Below, one piece after another: positions 1-7,496 of a stretch of 19,138 nt of DNA. The stretch covers positions 1 through 19,138 of the forward strand of contig MLAK01001352.1 of assembly GCA_001839685.1 (NCBI GenBank), in the 5' to 3' direction. Position 1 is the stretch's first letter. The number at the start of each line of letters is the position of its first letter. The stretch comes from Tritrichomonas foetus (Eukaryota; Parabasalia; Tritrichomonadida; Tritrichomonadidae). The notes under the pieces were generated by a model. That model saw nothing but the letters and a program-made list of their open reading frames with translations, was not told where the DNA came from and did not search any database. The translations under genes and the position numbers were made by a program.

Positions 1-293
1 CCGAGGTCATCCATTGAAGAATGATTCTTCACATCACTTCACCGGAGTTTATCCTTAAAGTAGGATTCTCACCCAAAAGGTGGATGTAAAACACACAAAA
101 AATCCAAACTCGTGTTTTAACTTTTGAAAGTGATATTCATAAAATCAGCATTAAATCGAGAAAGGAAAGCATCTGGGGAAAATAAAAATACAAAAAATAA
201 GGAAAAACTGAAAAAAAATACGAAAATAAAATAAAAAAGCAACTCGCAATACATGTTTTATTGATCAAGTACTTAATCATCATCAAAAATGTT
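1..293. other. Intergenic left end, no gene seen
   Basis: AT-rich sequence downstream of the kinase stop. I see no convincing coding frame. Two small inverted repeats are visible: GAAGAAT/ATTCTTC around one base at 16-30, and TAAAACAC (87-94) with GTGTTTTA (112-119). Neither is long enough to call functional. The upstream neighbour of this DNA lies outside the window. Confidence 0.5.
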
Positions 294-2168
294 TTAAAAC
301 GATGTATTTCCTTGGAACATTTCTTCAACCGCCTTACAAACACCAGCAAAAACTTCAGTATTCCCATCAAACAACTGCATTGTCAAAAGCACATCTATTT
401 CTGAATTCAAGCATTGACTTTGAATAATGATATATCCACCAACTACATCACTTCTACATATCATTGTAAAGTCATCTGGAAAGAACCATTTCATTTTGAA
501 CTGTGTAACAAGAATCTGCATGAGTCGCATCAATTGCGTGATTTCAATTCCGTTTAAAGTTGCTTGAAATGTTTGCTCACATTTCATTGGTGAGGTTTCT
601 GGTACATTCCAATCAACCGTGTTTGCGATGGAATTAATATTATCAAAAGATGTTGATGAATGATCTGAATTGGCATGTCTATGGAATGGATCACTTCCAG
701 AGAGACCAAATGCAGTATGTGCAGGATCCATCATAATTTCAGGTGATGTACTATCATTCATTGGATTTTCATGTTGACTACCTATAGAGAGGTCAATTGC
801 GATTGACCAGTCTAGTTGATCAAATGAAAGCCGCGTTGTTAGCATGTAATAAAATACCTTTGCCATTGTGTGCAAAGGCGAAGCAAGATCTACAGCGAGC
901 TCTGCATCATCATTATAACCAATTTTTCTTAAAATATCAACAATTTCAGGTGTTACAGTTGATGGATCAATTGGTTGAATTAAATTAGGAAATGGAATTG
1001 GTGTTGGTGTTATATAGTCATTTGGAATGCTTTCTCTAAAGAATGGATGCTGCTTGATTTCGCTGATGGTGATTCGTTTTGTTGGATCAAGTGTGAGCAG
1101 TCTGGAAATTAATGATTGAGCTTCTTCTGAAAATGGAGGCATTGTATATATTCCACGTTTCACTTTCATTAAAAGGTTACGAACAGATGAATCATCGAAT
1201 GGTAAATGTCCCTGTGAGTTAGTTATTCTTTCAAAATTAATATTCCATATTTGCTCTCAAGATTTTATCAAATTAATGATTTATCTCGAGGTATTATAAA
1301 TTGTAACAATTTTCATCGTGAACATTTAAGCTCAAATGAAAAGTCAAATTAACTAAAAATGTTCACGATAAAACTGGTCGCAATATATCAAGTGAATAAA
1401 CAAAGGTCAAAATCAATGATGGAAATGGTGAATTTTGATGGTTAAACCGTCATCGCAATAAATGCATGAGACAAAAAAGCAATTGAAGAACCACCATAAA
1501 GATAGAATCAAATTGACAAATCTCTTTTCAAGCAAATATGGAATATTATTTAAACGTACGGCAAGCAATGCATAAAGAATTACACCACAACTCCAAATAT
1601 CAGCCGCCCTTCCGTCGTATGGCTGGCCGCGGATAACTTCAGGTGCAGCATAGTGAGGTGACCCACACGATGTTTCTGCGATATTCGTTTTTACAAATCG
1701 GGCAAATCCAAAATCTGCTATTTTTACATTCAAGCTCTCGTCTAAAAGAATATTTTCAGGTTTTAAGTCTCGATGGCATATCCCCAAAGAATGGAGGTAT
1801 TCAAGTCCGTAAATAATCTGTCGGAAAAATCGAATCGCCACATCTTCCGGTAAAGTCTTTTTTTCAACGAGATAGTCAAATAATTCGCCTTTGGATGCGT
1901 ATTCAAGAACGATATAAAGGTGGCGAGGGGATTCGAGGAAATCAACCAACTTCAAAATATGAGGATGGTCGACAAGTCTCATTAATGCGATTTCTCTTTG
2001 GATTTTTGTTTGTAAGTTTGGTCGATCTTGAAAGTCTTCTTTTCGGATTATTTTAATTGCATATTGATTTTGTGATTCTTTATGAATCGCAAGCTTCACT
2101 TTTCCGGTGGTCCCCGAACCAAGGTGTTTGACGAGGACATAAGGACCAAGATTCTGCTGGGTCTCCAT
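294..2168 (-). CDS. BRSK/SNF1-like Ser/Thr protein kinase, two exons
   Basis: Spliced protein of 508 residues: exon 1 is 2168-1560 (203 codons), exon 2 is 1211-294 (305 codons plus stop), phase 0. The kinase domain spans about 8-261: G-loop GSGTTG 17-22, Lys39, Glu59, HRD 132-134, DFG 152-154, activation-loop Thr166 in TSCGSP (the LKB1-type site of AMPK relatives), APE 175-177. Splicing restores subdomain IX-X as LLAGHLPFDD then LLMKVKRG, closest by eye to BRSK/SAD kinases. After the domain there is a UBA-like stretch (about 285-315, VDILRKIGYND) and a C-terminal segment that could be a diverged KA1 domain. The start METQQNL is preferred over an in-frame ATG 39 codons upstream, because a TCACT initiator lies 12 nt before it and the kinase fold begins just after. 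The stop is TAAA, merging with a poly(A) signal. Expected to act as a cytosolic or polarity kinase; substrates unknown. Confidence 0.88.
1212..1559 (-). other. Spliceosomal intron, 348 nt, in the kinase gene
   Basis: On the minus strand the donor is GTACGT (first G is the complement of 1559) and the acceptor is ACTAACTCACAG (complement of 1223-1212). This matches the trichomonad arrangement in which the branch-point motif ACTAAC is fused to the 3' splice site. Without splicing the first exon runs into non-kinase sequence and stops; joining 1560 to 1211 restores an unbroken kinase subdomain IX-X in phase 0. Confidence 0.92.
1315..1369 (-). repeat. 13-bp perfect inverted repeat inside the intron
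   Basis: ATCGTGAACATTT (1315-1327) is exactly complementary to AAATGTTCACGAT (1357-1369), with a 29-nt loop. Four more A/T pairs extend the stem if one base is bulged. It lies wholly inside the 348-nt intron, so it would fold in the pre-mRNA and shorten the effective distance between the splice sites. Confidence 0.75.
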
Positions 2169-2177
2169 TGTGAAGAA

Positions 2178-2182
2178 AGTGA
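2178..2182 (-). promoter_or_regulatory. Initiator (Inr) TCACT of the kinase gene
   Basis: TCACT on the minus strand fits the trichomonad initiator consensus TCA(+1)YW. The +1 A (complement of 2180) gives a 12-nt leader before the METQQ start, typical of trichomonad mRNAs. It supports that start over the upstream in-frame ATG. Confidence 0.6.
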
Positions 2183-2749
2183 TAGACCATTGTTGGTCTG
2201 AAACTTTTTCAATACCAATTTTCTGAAACCTATGAAACAAAAATGAAAATTCGCAGACGAAAAAAACTGTTTGATACAAAGACAAAGAAATGCTTTGAAT
2301 GGAATTTGTCTCATTTTTTGAGATATCGATTAAATTTTGTCGCGAATATTTGATATGGTAGTAATTTGAATGATAAAGTGGTCATTTCTTAGAAATTTTA
2401 TTATGTAACGATGAAAATGCATTGAATAACTAGAAATGAACAATCTTAGTCTTTTTTGAATAGAAAACTGAACTTTTTAAAGAAACTTTTTTCGAAAATC
2501 CTCCGTTGAGAGGTCATCTTGTGAAATCTGTATGAGGAATCATTTTTCTCACCTAAATCTTCTTTCCTAAATGATTTCCAAACCATTCCATCACTGAAAG
2601 TATTTTCTATCAAACTTATTCGATCTCGAATAATTTGGAGTTTTATGATTGATTTCTGTGAGTGAATAATATTATGATAATGTTCATCGAAAGTTACTTG
2701 CATATATTTATAGGGGGAAAAAAAAATAACAAAGTAAGCAAATAAAATT
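2183..2749. other. Intergenic between kinase and ATG16-like gene
   Basis: AT-rich spacer holding the kinase 5' region. It contains TAACGAT (2406-2412), identical to the core of Myb recognition elements described in T. vaginalis. An 85-codon minus-strand frame (2446-2703) exists but has no recognisable motif and no initiator, so I do not call it a gene. A TAAA poly(A)-type signal for the ATG16-like gene overlaps its stop at 2753-2756. Confidence 0.45.
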
Positions 2750-4336
2750 CTATTTATTCCAAATCATGACATTTCCAGACTTATCACCTGTTGCCATTGT
2801 ACCGAGATTTTGTTTGACAGCCACACAAAATACAGGAACCGTGTGACCTTTTTGACTATTCTTAAATTTGAAATTCTCCAAATCATAATTGTAAATTGAA
2901 CCGTCAGTACTTCCAATAATTGCAGAATCATCATTTAATGCCATTTGCATATGTTCAGAAGGAAGTCCTGATTTAAGGATGCTTACCTTTCCAATTATTC
3001 CTTTTGACCTCATATCCGACACGACGATAGCCTTATCTGTTCCAAGTGATACTAGTGTTGGTGATTGCCTTGTTCCGATTACTTGAATAGCGCTTGACTT
3101 ATGTACTTTTATTTCGATAGGTGCACCATGTGTTCTGAAATCCCAACATCTGAGTTTTCCATCGTGATGTGAAGTGACAATTTGACTCTGTAAAACTGTT
3201 ATTGAGTAAGGAATGCTACTTGATGTGAAACTTGAAATTGGTGTTGATTTATTAACATCATAAAGTTTAACAGTTTGATCTCTACAACAAGACACTACTC
3301 TATCTTCACCCATAAATCTCGCATCATTCACACAATCACGATTATCACTGATATTGAAAGACAAAGTAAAACTTGGAAGTTTATAAAATCTTATTGTTGA
3401 GTCATAAGAAGCTGTCATAAATAGTGAATCACTCGGTGAAAATGATATCGCCATAATACTACGTGATGCATCACAGAGTCGTGCAACACGACGGAAATTG
3501 TCTGTTCGTTGAATTGAAACAACTGAGTCTTCACCACCACTTGCAATATATGGATTAGTATTGGCGAAACAAAGACAAGAAACTGGACTATTATGATACT
3601 GTCCTTTCGTTCCTGGTTGTAATTTGTCAAAAAGATTATAATTAATTTGTTCATTATTATCACCATCTTCATCATTTACATCGAAATCATTTGATTCACT
3701 CTTTTTATTTCTAATTGTCGGTAGAACAGCTTTATATGAATCCACATTTACTGGGACAGTAGGAGATTGCTGTTCAACTAAATTATTTCTAAGCTCAATT
3801 TCTTGTTCTCGAAGTTTAAAAAGTAACTGTATGTTTTTTTCGTTTTCGAGATAAAGTTTGCTATATTGGTTAGTAATGTCTTTCAATGCCTCCTGTGCTG
3901 ATGAATTGGTAACTCCATCATCACATAACCGTTTAGCAAGTTGATCAACAGCTTTTTGATATTCATCTTTACGAGCACGCAATTCAGCTGTTTCATTCAA
4001 AAGTGGAGCTTGTTTGGCCTCAAAATTCGTAATTTCTTGTGACAATTCAATTTTTCTGTCAATATTTCTATTATAATCATCTTCGGCACTCCGTAGGTAG
4101 GATTTGAGTCCTCTGATTTCTCTCTGAAGTTTTCCTTGTTCTGTATTGCTATTAATTTCTTCTTCCATTTGTTTTACTGACTTTTCATGAGAATCGATAG
4201 AATTATTAAGTGATTTAAAAACTTCGGTTTGCTTGATAATTGCGGTAGTTGTTGAAGCAGCAATGTCCCAATATTCTTGAATGGCGCTTTTCTTCTCGTC
4301 TTTTGAGAATTGTTGTAAAATTTCGTCAAAATTCAT
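2750..4336 (-). CDS. ATG16-like autophagy protein (coiled coil + WD40)
   Basis: 528 residues from MNFDEIL. A short N-terminal helix (1-45) would be the ATG5-binding region by analogy. It is followed by a long charged, Glu/Lys/Gln-rich coiled coil (about 45-190), an acidic Asn/Asp-rich linker (212-230), and a WD40 propeller from about 245 to the end. Propeller blades are visible, such as SGGEDSVVSIQ, TASYDSTIRFY, SCCRDQTVKLYD, TSHHDGKLRCWD and the last, ATGDKSGNVMIW. This order and size match ATG16L1-type proteins, which scaffold the ATG12-ATG5 conjugate that lipidates ATG8 on forming autophagosomes. The start is residue 31 of the longest open frame: a TCATT initiator sits 6 nt before this ATG, and the extra N-terminal residues are basic and unlike the family. 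It is divergent with the deubiquitinase gene across 146 bp. A generic coiled-coil/WD40 protein is the alternative. Confidence 0.75.
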   Translation of the reverse strand: MNFDEILQQFSKDEKKSAIQEYWDIAASTTTAIIKQTEVFKSLNNSIDSHEKSVKQMEEEINSNTEQGKLQREIRGLKSYLRSAEDDYNRNIDRKIELSQEITNFEAKQAPLLNETAELRARKDEYQKAVDQLAKRLCDDGVTNSSAQEALKDITNQYSKLYLENEKNIQLLFKLREQEIELRNNLVEQQSPTVPVNVDSYKAVLPTIRNKKSESNDFDVNDEDGDNNEQINYNLFDKLQPGTKGQYHNSPVSCLCFANTNPYIASGGEDSVVSIQRTDNFRRVARLCDASRSIMAISFSPSDSLFMTASYDSTIRFYKLPSFTLSFNISDNRDCVNDARFMGEDRVVSCCRDQTVKLYDVNKSTPISSFTSSSIPYSITVLQSQIVTSHHDGKLRCWDFRTHGAPIEIKVHKSSAIQVIGTRQSPTLVSLGTDKAIVVSDMRSKGIIGKVSILKSGLPSEHMQMALNDDSAIIGSTDGSIYNYDLENFKFKNSQKGHTVPVFCVAVKQNLGTMATGDKSGNVMIWNK

Positions 4337-4482
4337 CAAAATGATTTGACCTTGTGTTTTGACTTTTATTGGCGGTTTAACGGTAAATTTCTTTTTCAGT
4401 ATTAATTTGGTCTTGAATAAGACCATATAACGATTTAAAAAGTGGGTAGAAGAGAGTTATAATTTTTGCTTGAATCCAAAAC
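4337..4482. promoter_or_regulatory. 146-bp divergent promoter region
   Basis: Shared upstream region of the ATG16-like (-) and USP-like (+) genes. It holds the ATG16 initiator and a TAACGAT sequence (4428-4434) like the trichomonad Myb recognition element, 49 nt before the USP ATG. The USP gene has only TCCAA ahead of its start, not a good TCA initiator. Bidirectional regulation is inferred from the spacing alone. Confidence 0.4.
4340..4344 (-). promoter_or_regulatory. Initiator TCATT of the ATG16-like gene
   Basis: The minus strand reads TCATTTTG directly before the ATG. TCATT fits TCA(+1)YW exactly and gives a 6-nt leader. It decides the start codon of this gene. Confidence 0.6.
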
Positions 4483-5814
4483 ATGAGTAACACGAACAGT
4501 AAAGCAGAAAACGACTATCTCAGCCAATCTGTTAAATATCTCCAAAAATTTAAAACCGATTCACCAAACGAAAAATCCACCTTCATTCAAGTCCAAAGAT
4601 TAATCTGGGAAAAATCGATCTTCCCAAATCGTTTTTATTCCTGCTCAGTTTTTCTTTGCTCCACATGTAATTGCAAATCTCGAGATCTGTCATTTTGTCT
4701 CCAATGCGGGAGGACATTTTGTGGAAATCATATTGCCGACCACCACTGTCCTCCTGGCTTTGGAGTTGACATCGCCACACAACAGCTTTTTATTTACGAA
4801 CCAGATCTTGGCCGACGCTTCATTTTCGATGCTTATATCGACCATTTAATAATCGCCGCCAAATTAGCCGTCATTGATGGAATTCCAATGCAAGTTAAAA
4901 TCGACAACGCCGGATCAATTTTCCCGACCAGACGCGAGCCAATGCCTCTCCAGAATCTCGGAAACACCTGTTGGTTAAATTCACTTTTTCAATGCCTGGT
5001 AGTTAATCCATTATTACAGAAATGGTTCTTATCTAGCACAATTAATATTACACGTGTTGAATGTGCTGAAGCAGCAGTCCATCTCCATTTATGTCGACTT
5101 TTTCTTGCGCAAGTTTCAGAATCCACTTTTTCACAGGCTGATTGTCTTTTTGCTATTTGGTCACTCCTTCCAATCTTTGCAACATCTGACCAATTTGATG
5201 CCCATGAATTTTTGATGCAACTTCGCACAAAATTGGATGATTTTTATCAGCAAAAGTTTGAAACATCAATCTTCAATGGAATTTTCAGCTGGCAATTCAA
5301 AGTGATTGAAAGTTGTGAAAACTGTGATGAAACACGTACTTTTATTGATCCTGCTTCAGATTTGATTTTAAATGTTGGTTCATGTAGTAGCTTAATTGAG
5401 GCTTTTTCTGAGTTTTTACTTGGCGCAAGTCCTCTTCCTTGCAATAACTGTCAAAAACCATGTAAAAGACAATATTTCTTTAATACATTACCTCCAACAC
5501 TGACTATACAACTTGGTCGTGCACAAAATATGGAAAAAGGTCTGGCTGCTGTCCAACTCGTTGAAGAATTGTCTTTGGATGACTTCGTGGACATTGACAA
5601 AAAAGCAGAATTGGGCGAAGCGAAGTATTCTTTAATTGGTTTGGTGGTGAGGCCTGGATCAGGTGATTCTGGACACTATTACGCGGATGTGAAGAAGTGG
5701 GGACAATGGTACAGATGTGATGATAATAATGTAAAGGCTGTCGACGTGTCAGACGTGATGCAGGATGATGCAAGCCTCCTGTTTTACGTAAGAAAAGGAT
5801 TTGTAACACAGTAG
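4483..5814 (+). CDS. Ubiquitin-specific protease, Ubp8/USP22-like
   Basis: 443 residues. The N-terminal ZnF-UBP finger (about 59-105) has Cys59, Cys62, Cys72, Cys75, Cys80 and a His-rich end (83-88). The UCH/USP catalytic core runs from about 156 to 437: Cys box LGNTCWLNS with Cys163 as nucleophile, QFDAHEF (238-243), a zinc ribbon CENC/CNNC (278-281, 320-323), and His box SGHYY with His398 and Asp413/414. The enzyme should remove ubiquitin through a thiol mechanism and looks active. The ZnF-then-USP order and compact core (about 280 residues) best fit the SAGA H2B deubiquitinase Ubp8/USP22. USP39/Sad1 is less likely because that family lacks the catalytic Cys. The assignment to SAGA is inferred; other ZnF-USPs (USP3, USP44 type) are possible. 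The N-terminal 50 residues are low in recognisable features. TAAA signals follow the TAG stop. Confidence 0.8.
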   Translation: MSNTNSKAENDYLSQSVKYLQKFKTDSPNEKSTFIQVQRLIWEKSIFPNRFYSCSVFLCSTCNCKSRDLSFCLQCGRTFCGNHIADHHCPPGFGVDIATQQLFIYEPDLGRRFIFDAYIDHLIIAAKLAVIDGIPMQVKIDNAGSIFPTRREPMPLQNLGNTCWLNSLFQCLVVNPLLQKWFLSSTINITRVECAEAAVHLHLCRLFLAQVSESTFSQADCLFAIWSLLPIFATSDQFDAHEFLMQLRTKLDDFYQQKFETSIFNGIFSWQFKVIESCENCDETRTFIDPASDLILNVGSCSSLIEAFSEFLLGASPLPCNNCQKPCKRQYFFNTLPPTLTIQLGRAQNMEKGLAAVQLVEELSLDDFVDIDKKAELGEAKYSLIGLVVRPGSGDSGHYYADVKKWGQWYRCDDNNVKAVDVSDVMQDDASLLFYVRKGFVTQ

Positions 5815-6083
5815 AATTATTATATTTTATTTTATTCTAGAAAAATATTGATTAAATAAATATTATTAATATTGATTCAATGTTTTACTATTTTTTTCGA
5901 CATGGAATGTTTTGTTATTAAGGATTTACTGGGAGGATTTTTCAAATCATAGAGAAGTTGATTGATAATCAGATATTGAATGATCCAGAAAAAAATGAAA
6001 GACCAATAAAAAAACCATTAAATGAAAAATGCAATACTCTAATTAAAATTTAGAGTACAGATGAAGTATAGAATCTTCATGAA
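5815..6083. other. Intergenic, AT-rich
   Basis: 3' flank of the USP gene, with several TAAA motifs near 5853-5860 that could serve polyadenylation. No open frame or initiator of note. It leads into the kinase relic. Confidence 0.4.
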
Positions 6084-6635
6084 AGTGGCAAAATTGGACA
6101 AAGTGCAACATCCAAAGTTCTTAAAGTTTCACAAGAACAAATAGATGTATTGAATATTGTTCAATTAGATTTAATTGCTGATAGTGCCAAATCATTCAAT
6201 GAAATCATATCCTTCCTAAAAGAATATGAAATAATGAGTCTAATATCACATCCTAACATTTTGAAAATATTTGAATTTTATGATGGTGTTCATGAACATT
6301 CTCCATTACTTTTGCTTAATATGGTCCTTAAAATTTGAACTTTCAACATTATCTTCGAAAACTACGCATACTGGATGTGTTGGAACATATTCATATATGT
6401 CACCTGAAGTTGTACATTGGTAAAATATTAATCAAATATATTTGATGTATATTCCTTTGGAATTGCTATTTGATATGTTTTGACTCAATGCTCTCTGCAA
6501 ACACTCTCTATGGACCAAATTTCACAATGACCTGAAATTCTGCTTCCATTCACTATCAACAAATTTTATCATACAATTATTCCCCAACGTGTATCATTTG
6601 ACCCTAAAGATCGGTTTTCATCTTCTGAGCTATAA
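6084..6635 (+). pseudogene. Decayed protein kinase relic
   Basis: Kinase pieces lie in order on the plus strand in shifting frames. Segment 1 (6084-6338) has a glycine-loop-like IGQSATSKV, then LKEYEIMSLISHPNILKI, typical of the alpha-C to beta-4 region. Segment 2 (6334-6423) has GTYSYMSPEVV, the activation-loop/APE region. Segment 3 (6438-6635) has DVYSFGIAI and later FDPKDRF, subdomains IX and XI. In-frame stops fall at 6421, 6471, 6528 and 6633. The catalytic loop (HRD) and DFG are missing, because segment 1 jumps straight from beta-5 to the activation loop. The usual ATP-binding lysine is also not evident. Trichomonads carry very large kinase families, so this is a dead family member. Confidence 0.85.
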
Positions 6636-6947
6636 CAATTGGCCTTCATGATTTGAAAATTTCATTTATCAAATCTTGTCCATTGTTCATGAATAAATTT
6701 ATTGTAATATTAACAAAAAAGACTCTGGCAATAAGAAAATTAACTTTGAACAACAACTATAGGCTGTTTACAAAGATAAAGTAATGTAACAAATGTTATT
6801 CAAGTGGTTTTTTATTTATCTATTTCTCATCATGAAAAGCAGTTGAGAATATTTTATTGATCTGGGTTTCAAATACTTTTCTGTTTTAATCAATCTTTTG
6901 TTAACTCATCATCACTTTTTAAAATGGTTTTGTGTTTTTCGAGAAAA
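6636..6947. other. Intergenic between two relics
   Basis: AT-rich, with stops in all frames. It may hold further decayed C-terminal sequence of the kinase relic, but I recognise nothing. Confidence 0.35.
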
Positions 6948-7214
6948 ATGTCAAACCTAAAAATGTGATGCACTACAAGTATCCATCGAGGAAGTTATGA
7001 CTCTCATTAGCATTTTTATCATAATAATCAATTTGATTTCTTAAAAAAAATTTATACTAAGTCTTTTCATTCGTCTACAACCAGGAATAAACCAAATCGT
7101 GATCCCATTTATCAGTCAATTGCTATTGAATACAACATTGTTCCTTAATCCCGTAAACATGATGTCAAACATTTAGGAAACAAATTCAGGCCAATAATTG
7201 TTGGAAATATATAA
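6948..7214 (+). pseudogene. Decayed unidentified reading frame
   Basis: A single frame starting ATG at 6948 stays protein-like over 88 codons despite stops at 6966, 7008, 7146 and 7212. It reads pieces such as HFYHNNQFDFLKKIYTKSF and SRKHDVKHLGNKFRPIIVGN. After 7214 the similar-looking sequence continues in another frame (IDQVGSIIDMLYNIL, then HVGPKKNEDQKW) to about 7330, with one more stop at 7259. The balanced charged and hydrophobic composition between the stops argues for a former gene. I do not recognise the family. It could be the C-terminal part of a larger protein, possibly of the same ancestral locus as the kinase relic upstream. Confidence 0.5.
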
Positions 7215-7414
7215 TTGACCAAGTCGGATCGATTATTGATATGCTCTACAATATACTGTAGCATGTTGGTCCCAAGAAAAATGAAGATCAGAAATGGAGA
7301 GAAAGAAAGAAGAAGAAAAAAGAATTAGTGTCAACGACATTTTATAAAATTCGAACGAAGTGTATAGAAAGAATAGAGCATTTTTTCCATTGGAAGAGTT
7401 TCCTAATATATATC

Positions 7415-7430
7415 TTTTTTTTTTTTTTTT
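7415..7430. repeat. T16 homopolymer
   Basis: Sixteen consecutive T on the plus strand, about 67 bases beyond the 3' end of the ArfGAP gene (read as A16 on that strand). Simple-sequence tract with no assigned function. Confidence 0.9.
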
Positions 7431-7496
7431 CCTTTTGCTCGATAATAAAATAGAAAGTTTGTTTTTAAAAAAAAGCAAAGAAGAAAAATGCAGTCC

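Noticed and set aside
1413..1559. Read-through tail of the first kinase exon as a real truncated kinase C-terminus
   Set aside because: The tail is hydrophobic and non-kinase, while splicing at GTACGT/ACTAACTCACAG restores the conserved subdomain IX-X in phase.
2446..2703. 85-codon minus-strand open frame between the kinase and ATG16-like genes
   Set aside because: No recognised motif and no initiator. An ATTCACTCACAG inside it resembles an intron end but lacks the ACTAAC branch motif.
6150..6338. 62-codon frame with kinase-like sequence taken as a small gene
   Set aside because: It is only segment 1 of a multi-frame kinase relic; the rest follows in other frames with stops.
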